Assembly (NCBI RefSeq): GCF_007859915.1
Contig: NZ_SJPM01000010.1
Coordinates: forward strand, 66,743-130,742
Direction: 5' to 3'
Source: Neorhodopirellula pilleata
GTDB taxonomy: Bacteria > Planctomycetota > Planctomycetia > Pirellulales > Pirellulaceae
DNA: 64,000 nucleotides
Shown in pieces: positions 18,501-25,898 of this stretch. The notes beneath the pieces were generated by a model that was not told the DNA's origin, ran no database searches, and saw only the letters and a program-made list of their open reading frames with translations. Both the position numbers and the translations under genes were made by a program. The first letter of the stretch is position 1; every line of letters begins with the position of its first letter.

Positions 18501-18896
18501 AATCGGGGCGAGGGTTGGTTTCACACCGTTTGGCAATTGCTCGGCGACGAGTTGCAATCGCTCATTGACGACTTGTCGATCGTTGTAGATGTCGGTATTC
18601 CACTCGAATTCGACGTAAATGACCGACAAACCGATGCCGCTGCTGCTGCGGACCGCTTCGACGCCACTGGCACCATTGAAAGCCGTTTCGAGCGGAAACG
18701 TGATTAGCGTTTCCACTTCTTCGGGCGCCATCCCGGGTGCCTCGGTGATAACGACCACGCGAGGACGATTCAAGTTGGGAAACACGTCGATCGGCAGCCG
18801 AGCGGATTGCCAAGCACCAACACCCAACATGATGGCGGCGAGTGCCAAGACAATCAGTCGATTGCTAAGCGAGAAATGAATAATACGATCTAACAT
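15519..18896 (-). CDS. RND heavy-metal efflux permease (CusA/CzcA type)
   Basis: About 1,125 aa from ATG 18896, which shares one base with the stop of the adaptor gene (TGATG); the frame extends to 19001 but begins inside the adaptor. The first helix (SNRLIVLALAAIMLGVGAW), the PNLNRPRVVV stretch and the fourth-helix motif AVAIGELVDDAIVDVEN are typical of HME-family RND pumps. Length and the two large periplasmic loops are complete. It is predicted to be a proton-driven inner-membrane pump for divalent or monovalent metal ions. The substrate cannot be read from sequence. No outer-membrane channel gene is present beside it. Confidence 0.9.
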   Translation of the reverse strand: MLDRIIHFSLSNRLIVLALAAIMLGVGAWQSARLPIDVFPNLNRPRVVVITEAPGMAPEEVETLITFPLETAFNGASGVEAVRSSSGIGLSVIYVEFEWNTDIYNDRQVVNERLQLVAEQLPNGVKPTLAPISSIMGQILMYGMWSEGGKTEPMEVRTLADWVVRQRLLTIPGVSQVFSMGGGRMQYQVLVNPDALLEFGLTMGDVHTAVGEANMNATGGYLDQRGANELLVRGLGRITSLADLKEIVVTMRDSLPITVGDIAKVVEGPQVMRGDSSAYLRGKDGTIEGGPAVVLTINKQPGSDTRAVDQAIADALQELKVSLPNDIRIANVYSQRSFIDRAIDNVVEALADGGVLVLVILFLFLLNFRTTFITLTAIPLSIIATACVFAAFGLSINTMTLGGIAVAIGELVDDAIVDVENIFRRLKENRLSVTPRPALEVVYKASIEVRSSVVYGTAIVVLVFIPLFALEGMEGKLFVPLAMGYVVSLIASLAVSLTVTPVLASLLLVNKRAWQVVMPVLAFGIAALTVYWVVPRVVHLVHLPIGLPGSPLAWSLVLTPVVWGLIQVTEVFLGGPEAEEGKLLEGLKGIAGIAIDFSTRFAGPVLGVAAVLVGFAIFAVSQLERDFLPPFNEGAVQVNALLAPGTSLATSNRIGQNVQEELMKIQSVKSVARRTGRAELDEHAEGVNVTELFLEIDDGADREGTIERIRETMEDIPGVVSSTEQPLAHLISHMISGVKAQIGIKLYGDDLDVLRNKAEEMKRRIADVPGLADVMIEQQTNIPQLRIELNRKALTQNGLRPANVMELIETAMNGQVISQVLLGQRTFDLMIRMDEPFREDLTKLKRLAVPLPDGGTLPLEAVANVYESSGPNMIKREQVRRRIVLQANVSQRGVVDVVGDIQQRLVDLPLEPGYFIEYGGQFESQQSATRRLAILSCVALLGMFLILYTLFGNANFSMQVLVALPTAFLGAVAALILTDQNLTVAAMVGFISLCGIASRNGILLLNHYIYLNEHEGESWTREMVRRAGQERMAPVLMTALTSGIGLLPLALAAGEPGKEILYPIATVIVGGLLTSTLAEFFVRPALFWTTGINAGKQIIRDRSQVAQRSTDGVRPEHALYPRESS

Positions 18897-20419
18897 CAGT
18901 GATTGTGCCCCGCGTGCGGATCGATGGCGCCACCGGCTTGGTTCTTCATCGCCATCTGCAACTGATGGGCACCGCTGACGGCGATCGTCTGGCCTGGCCA
19001 AACTTGACCATCATTCTTAATCGCAGCATGGACGCTGTCCGACGCGAGCACCTCAACGGGGACGCGATCGAAATGACTGCCATTCTCGACAAATAGATAT
19101 CGCTCCGGCCCTTCTTCTGCCACAGCGTCTTTGGGGACCACCAGCGCGTTCTCGATGCGCGACTGCGGCAAACGGACGGTCAATCGTTGACCTGGTTTGT
19201 ATCGCCAACTGACATACCGTTTGTCACCGCGTTGTTCGCTTCGTTCGATTTGGTTGGGAAGACCGATATAAAATGGCAAAGACCGTGAGTCCGTCCCCAC
19301 TTCGTTTCCGATGTAGACGACATTCAGGCCCGCGATCGTTTCGACTTCGTTATCCGTTCCGATCATCGTCGCCTGTAACTCGGCACCGGCCTCGGCGGCT
19401 TTCCTCAGCAGACCCGCGTCGCGTTGATACGCTTGCCCTTCAATCAATAGTCGACTGTAGTCGGACAGTTGAGCAATCTGCTGACCCGTCGTAACTGATT
19501 CGCCCCGCCGAACGTCCAGTTCGGTGACAAGGAACTCCGCGTCAATGTGCTTATGCTCCGGCAAGGACATCGGCGGCGGTTGCATCGCAGCTAGCCGAAC
19601 ACTCGGATTGCCGGACACTCGACTATTTGCTTCACCGAGCGATTCGTGATGCAATGAGTTATCCTCTTCGACGAGCGGTGCCGTCACAACGACCTCCCGA
19701 ATCAGCGTGCGAGTTCGTTCGATACTGGCGATTTGTTCTTCGCTTAAGCCGTGAAGCAGCATCGATTGGCGAGCGGCGCGGATGCCAGCCAATAACTTGT
19801 CGCGTTCGTACTCGCGAGCCAAGCGTGTTTTCCCCGCGATCGCTCCGGATTGTGAAATGCTCGCCAGTCGCTCGATCTCGCGCTCTTCGATGTCCATCTG
19901 TCCGAGCTGCGATAGAAATGCTTGCTGAGTATTGACGAGGTCCTGATGAGTCAGGCGAAGGGTGAACAGCGGATCGCCACTATGAACCATCTCGCCTCGC
20001 GAGATGTTGATGGCGTTGATCACTCCCGTCAGCGGCGAAGTGATCGAGACATGAGTTTCGCCGGGCCAGCGCGTCACGATGCCGGGAACTTCGACGAAAC
20101 TCGTGTACGGCCCGACGACTGCGGTGGCAGTCGTGAGTCGTAGATTCGCGCGGGCCTGTGGGCTTAGCTCGATGGATTGGCCCGGTTCGTGATCCCCGTG
20201 ATCATGGCCCGCGTGCTCCTCGTCGTGATCGGTATGTTCGCAGGAACTATGATCGTGACCGGCGTGGGGGTCGGAATCGACCACCGAGGTAGTGACCAGG
20301 CCAAGCCGGCGTGGTAGTTCGGTAAACGCGAGCGCACCGACAACAATGGCAATCGCCATCGCGACCGTCGTCAATAAAAAGCCGCGCACCCGCTGCGGCC
20401 AAGATTTCAGCGTGGACAT
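18896..20419 (-). CDS. RND efflux periplasmic adaptor subunit (CusB/HlyD-like)
   Basis: About 507 aa from ATG 20419 (MSTLKSW), which directly precedes the membrane helix; the frame opens at 20455. After the helix comes a His-rich stretch (DPHAGHDHSS, HAGHDHGDHE) and then the adaptor core: VEVPGIVTRWPGETHVSITS for the barrel/lipoyl part, a helical hairpin, and YVSWRYKPGQRLTVRLPQ. The C-terminus ends DPHAGHNH. It should bridge the permease to an outer-membrane channel, and the His clusters probably bind the exported metal. Translationally coupled to the permease. Confidence 0.85.
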   Translation of the reverse strand: MSTLKSWPQRVRGFLLTTVAMAIAIVVGALAFTELPRRLGLVTTSVVDSDPHAGHDHSSCEHTDHDEEHAGHDHGDHEPGQSIELSPQARANLRLTTATAVVGPYTSFVEVPGIVTRWPGETHVSITSPLTGVINAINISRGEMVHSGDPLFTLRLTHQDLVNTQQAFLSQLGQMDIEEREIERLASISQSGAIAGKTRLAREYERDKLLAGIRAARQSMLLHGLSEEQIASIERTRTLIREVVVTAPLVEEDNSLHHESLGEANSRVSGNPSVRLAAMQPPPMSLPEHKHIDAEFLVTELDVRRGESVTTGQQIAQLSDYSRLLIEGQAYQRDAGLLRKAAEAGAELQATMIGTDNEVETIAGLNVVYIGNEVGTDSRSLPFYIGLPNQIERSEQRGDKRYVSWRYKPGQRLTVRLPQSRIENALVVPKDAVAEEGPERYLFVENGSHFDRVPVEVLASDSVHAAIKNDGQVWPGQTIAVSGAHQLQMAMKNQAGGAIDPHAGHNH

Positions 20420-20540
20420 CGTGAACCATGAATGGTTTGAGAAACAAGATTGCAATAGAAACCGGAAACCAAAGAAATCAACGGCCTGCGACTCGATAGT
20501 GGCGCAGACTCAACATCATTCTTTGTTCAGCAAACTTGGC

Positions 20541-21041
20541 TCAAATAATCCACGTGCAAAGGCAAGCGCAGTGCGAGAGAGAGTCTTGCACACCGAGAAC
20601 ACGACAGTGTGGTAATCCGCAAGACATCATCGCATGTAGATAGTTCGCCATGGGATCATGTTCATACGTCACGAACTCTACCAACGGCGGGTCGATGATG
20701 AACACAAAATCGGCCGAGGCGACGAAGCTACATTCCGTCACGCCGTGGCTACCCGGATGATCGCCGTCACATGGCCGCGATTCGCACTGACATCCATGAA
20801 CGCCAACTTGGGCGACTCGATGTCCAAGACCGTCGGTGGCCGGTTCGCTGCTGTGGCTGTGCGAATGACCACAACACACATTTGAATGCGAATTGCTTAC
20901 GTCCGCCATTTCAAGGGACTGCTCACATCCTCGGTCACCACACCCGAATGTTTCGCATCCGTTGACATGGTGCAACGAACATCCGAAGAACAGATGCATC
21001 AGCAACGCGACGACGGTGGTGAGGCGACAAACAACAGGCAC
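20541..21041 (-). CDS. Cys/His-rich secreted protein heading the efflux operon
   Basis: 166 aa from GTG 21041, with AGGA about 9 bases upstream. The N-terminus is hydrophobic (VVALLMHLFFGCSLHH). The rest is rich in Cys and His (CCGHSHSHSS, CQCESRPCDGDH, CACLC), suggesting metal binding. It precedes the adaptor on the same strand by 121 bp. I recognise no family; similar Cys/His-rich small proteins often sit by metal-efflux genes. Function is inferred from composition and position only. Confidence 0.5.
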   Translation of the reverse strand: MPVVCRLTTVVALLMHLFFGCSLHHVNGCETFGCGDRGCEQSLEMADVSNSHSNVCCGHSHSHSSEPATDGLGHRVAQVGVHGCQCESRPCDGDHPGSHGVTECSFVASADFVFIIDPPLVEFVTYEHDPMANYLHAMMSCGLPHCRVLGVQDSLSHCACLCTWII

Positions 21042-21248
21042 GAAAATATCCTTTGACGAGTCCTGTCGTTATTATCGGTTGTGTGGGTAACATGGACCAG
21101 ACCTTCTGTGCCGAATTCTCAAATTTCCCACAAGTCAGTTCGGCAGCGGTGCGGGAACTGTCATGTCGGGCTGCATCGATCGGCGTTCGGAAAAACGCCT
21201 GTCAAACAACGACGACACAGGAACGCCGGCCAGAAAAACATCGCGAAT

Positions 21249-22556
21249 TCATTTCGCCAGGCGGATACCAGTGAACTGCCATCGGGTGTCGGCGGGAAAG
21301 AAGTTTCGATAGGTGGTTCGGATGTGATCGCTCGACGTGGCGACGCTACCGCCGCGCAGCACATATTGATTGCACATGAACTTGCCGTTGTATTCTCCGA
21401 CGGCGCCCGGTGGCGGGCGGTACCCAGGATAGGCTGCGTAGCTACTGGAGGTCCATTGCCAAACAGAACCCATTAAGGTGTCGGGCGATCGCGTCGGATG
21501 GATGGCGAACCCCCGATCGACCAATTGGTCGGCAAACGGTTGCTCGTTTCGCGTTGCTGACCGGTTCCGTTCGGACTTCGCGGCCGCTTCCCATTCAAAC
21601 TCGGTTGGCAATCGCATTCCACGCCACCGAGCGTACGCGTCGGCTTCGAACAAACTGATATGACAAACCGGCCAATCGTCGTTCAAGGGGACTAATCCGG
21701 CAAGCGTGAATGTCAGCCAGGCTCCGTTTTGCTGGAGCCAATAAAGCGGAGATCTCCAACCGTTGGTTTGGACCGCGTTCCAGCCCATCGATAACCAGAG
21801 TTCGGGTCGCTCGTATCCGCCATCATCGATGAACTCGCGGTACTCGCCACAGGTCACCAAGTCACCTGCCAAACGTGTTCCCATCAAATGAACTTCGTGC
21901 ACAGGCGATTCGTTGTCGAACGAAAATCCCTCACCTTGTTGGCCGATGGTGACCAAACCCGATGGAACGTCGATCCAGTTTTCGGTCGCGGTTCGAGCGG
22001 GTTCAAAAGGCAGGTCGTCGTACTTCGGCCACAGCGGACTGCACGACAACGCATGCTTGATATCCGTCAGGATCAGTTCTTGGTGTTGCTGCTCGTGTTG
22101 AATGCCGGTTTGAACAAGAGCCAATTGAGCGTTGGTTAACGAGTTGGAATCGAACGCGTCTCGAATCGCTCGGTCGACGTGACTTCGGTACTCACGGATC
22201 GTTTCCAAACCCGGCCGCGAGATCAAACCGCGACGATGTCGGGGATACTGGTCGCCGATCGTGTTGTAGTAAGAATTGAACAGATAGCCGAAGGCTTCAT
22301 CAAAGACCCTGTAGTCAGGTTGGTCTTTAAGAACGAAAGTCTCAAAGAACCACGTCGTGTGCGCCAGATGCCACCGCGTCGGACTGGCGTCGTCCATGGA
22401 TTGGACCATGCAATCTTCCGCCGACAAGGTGCGTGTGATGCGATCGGTGAAGCTACGCGTCTTGAGATAGACGTTCGCGAGAGTATCACTCGAATCAGCC
22501 GCGTCAGTTGAAGTCATCAAGCTATCCGCTGATGTGCCGGATGCGACCGTGCTCAC
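21249..22556 (-). CDS. egtB: Ergothioneine biosynthesis protein EgtB
   Basis: 435 aa from GTG 22556, which overlaps the egtD stop as GTGA and has GAGGGAG upstream. The N-terminal DinB-like domain has HLAHTTWFFETFVL and the HxxxH motif in HEQQHQELILTDIKH, which supply the iron ligands in EgtB. The C-terminal FGE/sulfatase-modifying-type domain has PVHEVHLMGTRL, RLPTEFEWEAAA, YVLRGGS and ends RWQFTGIRLAK. EgtB joins hercynine to a thiol donor by forming a sulfoxide C-S bond. The partner EgtD that makes hercynine is broken next door, so the pathway may be dead or supplied by another copy. Confidence 0.88.
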   Translation of the reverse strand: MSTVASGTSADSLMTSTDAADSSDTLANVYLKTRSFTDRITRTLSAEDCMVQSMDDASPTRWHLAHTTWFFETFVLKDQPDYRVFDEAFGYLFNSYYNTIGDQYPRHRRGLISRPGLETIREYRSHVDRAIRDAFDSNSLTNAQLALVQTGIQHEQQHQELILTDIKHALSCSPLWPKYDDLPFEPARTATENWIDVPSGLVTIGQQGEGFSFDNESPVHEVHLMGTRLAGDLVTCGEYREFIDDGGYERPELWLSMGWNAVQTNGWRSPLYWLQQNGAWLTFTLAGLVPLNDDWPVCHISLFEADAYARWRGMRLPTEFEWEAAAKSERNRSATRNEQPFADQLVDRGFAIHPTRSPDTLMGSVWQWTSSSYAAYPGYRPPPGAVGEYNGKFMCNQYVLRGGSVATSSDHIRTTYRNFFPADTRWQFTGIRLAK

Positions 22557-23232
22557 GATGTTGCTCCCTCGACTACCAAATGCAAAACACCAAAATAGTT
22601 TTGTGAATCGGTCCAATGATGATGTAGCGAAAAACCGTAAGTTTCGGCGAATTCGGCGAAGCCTTCGATCGTGTACTTGTGCGAGTATTCGGTCAGGATT
22701 TCTTCGCCGGCTGCGAACTCGATCGCGTGGTCTCCGACTTGAACCGTTTGCTCTTGAAGACTTTGGATGGTGATCTCGATTCGGTGTTCGATGTCGTTGT
22801 AGTTCGCTTGGTGTTCGAACCTATTCAAATTGAAGTTTCCGTCGAGTTCGCGGTTGATCCGGGCAAGCATGTTCAGGTTGAAAGCGGCGGTCACGCCTTC
22901 GCCATCATTGTAAGCTGCCTCGATCACCGACACATCCTTTTGCAAGTCGATCCCAATCAGCAAACCACCTCCACGTCCAAGCAATCTTGACATCGAATCC
23001 AGAATAGCACCGCCCCGGCCCCGATTTGATCGGCGATCGAGACGGCGTTTTCAGACATGATTTGAAGTTCCGTTCGCGTCGGGTAGTACTCATCGAGACC
23101 GCAGATTTGATCAAACAACGCCGAGCCGGTCTCGTCGTAAAGATACTTGCACGGCAGTATTTTGCGTGTTTGTCGCAAGCCCGTCAGAACGTCGTGTCGA
23201 AAAGCAAGATCGGGGGAGGTTGCAATGGGCAT
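22553..23232 (-). pseudogene. egtD: Internally deleted histidine N-alpha-methyltransferase
   Basis: The 5' frame from 23232 encodes the EgtD N-terminus (CKYLYDETGSALFDQI, YYPTRTELQIM, ADQIGAGAVL) and stops at 22957 after a short aberrant tail. The 3' frame resumes with LDSMSRLLGRGGGLLIGIDL and continues to the normal EgtD end (SLHHHWTDSQNYFGVLHL). Intact EgtD is about 320 aa; together these parts encode roughly 230. The missing part, about 80-90 residues, is the S-adenosylmethionine-binding core (the GSGSS motif and following strands). The junction lies near 23000-23010 and also shifts the frame. Hercynine formation from this gene is not expected. Confidence 0.8.
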
Positions 23233-23311
23233 GATCGAGTTGAGTCGGTTCAGATGTTAGGCGATTGAGAGCGGACGAGGTATCGTATCCAGTCGACTAT
23301 TGCCGAACCTT

Positions 23312-24817
23312 TCAGCGAGTCATCTCGGCCATCGCCTGTTCTGCCAATGCTCGATTGGGGAACTCCTTGACTTGAAATCGACCGAACGCGGTGGATCGGA
23401 TTTCTCGAACACGCTCGGGCGAACTGGTTAGGTAAACCCGGCTTCCGGCAACGATCAAATAGTGTGTTTGATTGGCGATCGGATTGACGTAATTCAAACT
23501 CTTCAAGTGTTTGGTGAGTTCCTCCGCGATCTCGGCATCGCTCTGGGTAATGTGGCGTCGATAAACCGCTTCGGGGTCGGTTTCGCTGCCTTGTGCAAGC
23601 GCCGTGCCTTCGAACGGTTTCAGACCGCTGCAGTCGCGGATGCAGGCGAACAACTCGTTTTGATGACGCTTGGACATCATGTGAATGAGCGACCAGGAAT
23701 ACGCATAATCGAGTGAATCAAGCGAGTCTGCAGTGACGATACGGTCGATCGTGGCCGGACGTGTGGTCGTTCGATTTTCGGTCCAATCGTTCTCAATCTC
23801 GAACATCCGAAGTTCATTCGTCGCACCCAGGCCACTCCAGCGGATTCCCCGTCCGACCGATGTCGGTGCATAGAATTCCGCCAAACCCTCACTGAGCCAC
23901 AACGGCCAACGCGACAATCGTTGTTGAACGCCGATATTGTGTAGGATCTGATGAGCCCCCTCGTGGGCGATCGTCGAGATAGCATTCTTAACTGCGATCT
24001 CGGGGGCGTGTTTGGACATTTCGGATTGTTCGTACAAGTAGACCGCGTTGGTGATCGCGTCGTAGTACGCCACGACTCCGCGAGGCATCCGACGGTAGTC
24101 TTGGAATTCCTGCTCGGTCGCGAACGCGATCACGACCAGTGGCAATTCGGGCTCGTGTACATCCACCGCAGAACGTGAAAAATACTTTCGGACGGCGGGG
24201 TACATGGATTCCATAATCGTCCGGGCCGATTTAACGAACAACTCGCTCGCATTGTGCAAGTACAAGAATCGGCGACTTCGAATCGCCTGAAAATCGGCCA
24301 ATTTCGGGTCCGCAAGAAGCTTCGCTTGCAACCGGTCCATATCGAGCGGTTCGAAGGCATCGGTTGTTGGTGAAACGTCCCCGTCGGTGAACGATTTCAG
24401 GGTTCCGTCCGGCATCAAGGCGATCCGCGACGATCCGATCGTGACGTGATGGCGTGCCACGACCGACCCACCTTCGTCATCGCGAACTCGCCAACGTTCG
24501 CCCTGAGATTGCATCAACGGTCCCGGCGTGATTCGCAAGCCTGCGGTGGCGGCCTGTGGGTCTTCGTTCCAAGGTTGGTTTGCGGGGGCCGGTTCGGGAT
24601 TCTGGCCCAACGCACCTGGGAAGCCACGAAGGGTTTGTTCCATTTCCTCGCGGTCGGCCGCGCCTCGTTCTCGCATCTCCTTGATTCGTTGCTCGGTTTC
24701 ACGAAGACGGTCGTTGAGACCCTCCAAAACGCCGCCGAATTGAGCTTGGCTGCACCGAACCCCTAAGCTCAGGTCGGCCGCAACGCCCAAGATTAAAAAA
24801 CAGAATACAAGTCGCAT
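23312..24817 (-). CDS. DUF1570 domain protein, possible secreted metallopeptidase
   Basis: 501 aa with a signal peptide. Residues after about 70 are Pro/Gln-rich, and a coiled-coil-like stretch (LNDRLRETEQRIKEMRERG) precedes them. The C-terminal half has the DUF1570 pattern: YLYEQSE, then TIAHEGAHQILHN and WLSEGLAEFYAPT, which resembles the HExxH plus downstream Glu of gluzincin peptidases but with HEGAH. DUF1570 is common in planctomycetes and its activity is unproven. It lies 79 bp before egtD on the same strand, perhaps by chance. Confidence 0.75.
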   Translation of the reverse strand: MRLVFCFLILGVAADLSLGVRCSQAQFGGVLEGLNDRLRETEQRIKEMRERGAADREEMEQTLRGFPGALGQNPEPAPANQPWNEDPQAATAGLRITPGPLMQSQGERWRVRDDEGGSVVARHHVTIGSSRIALMPDGTLKSFTDGDVSPTTDAFEPLDMDRLQAKLLADPKLADFQAIRSRRFLYLHNASELFVKSARTIMESMYPAVRKYFSRSAVDVHEPELPLVVIAFATEQEFQDYRRMPRGVVAYYDAITNAVYLYEQSEMSKHAPEIAVKNAISTIAHEGAHQILHNIGVQQRLSRWPLWLSEGLAEFYAPTSVGRGIRWSGLGATNELRMFEIENDWTENRTTTRPATIDRIVTADSLDSLDYAYSWSLIHMMSKRHQNELFACIRDCSGLKPFEGTALAQGSETDPEAVYRRHITQSDAEIAEELTKHLKSLNYVNPIANQTHYLIVAGSRVYLTSSPERVREIRSTAFGRFQVKEFPNRALAEQAMAEMTR

Positions 24818-24856
24818 CGATAAAGCCTCGGAAATGAACGTTCGCTGACGGACTAA

Positions 24857-24972
24857 GAACGTGTTTTAAAAAGGGGTCTGACCATTTGGAGGCGAATCCT
24901 TTGGAGGCGAATCGATTTCATTGGGTTTTTGGCCTCGCCGGAGAGGGTCAGCCCCCTTTTTAAAACACGTTC
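24857..24972. repeat. MITE-like element with near-perfect 27-bp terminal inverted repeats
   Basis: The arms at 24857-24883 and 24946-24972 are inverted copies that match at 26 of 27 positions (starting GAACGTGTTTTAAAAAGGGG). Inside, a 14-bp word TTTGGAGGCGAATC occurs twice, at 24885-24898 and 24900-24913. There is no coding frame. It sits between the divergent DUF1570 gene and the 25104 gene. The GGGGTCTGACC-like ends resemble REP sequences mobilised by Y1 transposases; no transposase is in the window. Confidence 0.75.
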
Positions 24973-25103
24973 CAAGAATATCCGATCGGGTACGAATCGT
25001 GGGCAGCGGGCCACAAATTGCTGTTCCCTTGTGGCGGGGGAATCGACTAATCAGGTGGTCGAAACGACATGCCTCGGAGCGAAGGACCACCTGAAAACTC
25101 ATC

Positions 25104-25820
25104 ATGGAAACATCGCTGCATCAACAACTCAAGTCTCACTACGCGACGTCGTCGGACCAAATCGAGGTTGTGATCGGTGCCTATCGAATCGACGTGGTGC
25201 GAGATAGTGAGTTGATCGAGATTCAGTGCGCTTCGCTTTCGGCGATACGCAAGAAGGTCATCGATTTGTTGCGTCGCCATGACGTTCGTGTGGTGAAGCC
25301 CACGGTCAACCGCACTCGAATCTGCAAACGAAACGTCTCGAACGGACCGGTCATTTCACGCCGGCTCAGCCCCAAGTGCGGTGCCGTCCATGATATCTTT
25401 GAAGAATTGATCTACCTCCGTGGCGTTTTTCCGAATCCTCGGCTGACGATCGAGATCCCGACGATCGATGTCAATCAGTATCGATGGATGCGAAAACGGA
25501 AAACTCGCCGTCGTCGTGACCCGGGTTACGTGATCGAAGATACCGAACTGGTCGACGTTCATTCGACCGTGGAACTGAATGAGCCATCGGACTTATGGCA
25601 ACTGCTTCCCGGCGAAGCGGTAAGCAAGTTGTTTGATCAAGCGAGCGATTCGTCGGGAGTCTTCAATACCAACGACTTAGCGGACGCGGTGGGCTGCGCA
25701 AGATGGATTGCTCAACGAATCGCCTACGTCTTGCGACACTGTCACGCGATCGAACCGATCGGTCGGGATCGCACGGGCATTCGCTACCGAATCCCTGTGC
25801 AACACGCCATCCTCGTTTGA
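25104..25820 (+). CDS. Uncharacterised protein with a PD-(D/E)XK-like N-terminal motif
   Basis: 238 aa. Residues 20-60 read IGAYRIDVVRDSELIEIQ followed by SLSAIRKKVIDLLRRH and VRVVKPTV. The D-x8-ExQ spacing on predicted strands with a following helix resembles PD-(D/E)XK nuclease-like folds, where Gln can replace Lys. The centre is basic (RWMRKRKTRRRRD). The C-terminus (FNTNDLADAVGCARWIAQRI then YVLRHCHAIEPIG) looks like a winged helix. I believe such proteins are widespread in planctomycetes but know no function. It stands alone after the MITE-like element. Confidence 0.6.
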   Translation: METSLHQQLKSHYATSSDQIEVVIGAYRIDVVRDSELIEIQCASLSAIRKKVIDLLRRHDVRVVKPTVNRTRICKRNVSNGPVISRRLSPKCGAVHDIFEELIYLRGVFPNPRLTIEIPTIDVNQYRWMRKRKTRRRRDPGYVIEDTELVDVHSTVELNEPSDLWQLLPGEAVSKLFDQASDSSGVFNTNDLADAVGCARWIAQRIAYVLRHCHAIEPIGRDRTGIRYRIPVQHAILV

Positions 25821-25832
25821 ACCGAATGATCC

Positions 25833-25888
25833 GTGGTGGCGACTTTCAGTCGCCAAGTCCTGAAGCGACGACAGATAGTCGCCACCAC
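25833..25888. repeat. Inverted repeat with perfect 12-bp arms downstream of the 25104 gene
   Basis: GTGGTGGCGACT at 25833-25844 is the exact inverse of AGTCGCCACCAC at 25877-25888. It lies between two convergent genes, 13 bp after one stop and 11 bp before the other. It could act as a bidirectional terminator on RNA, though no T-run follows, or be a small repeat element. Confidence 0.6.
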
Positions 25889-25898
25889 TTGTGGAACT

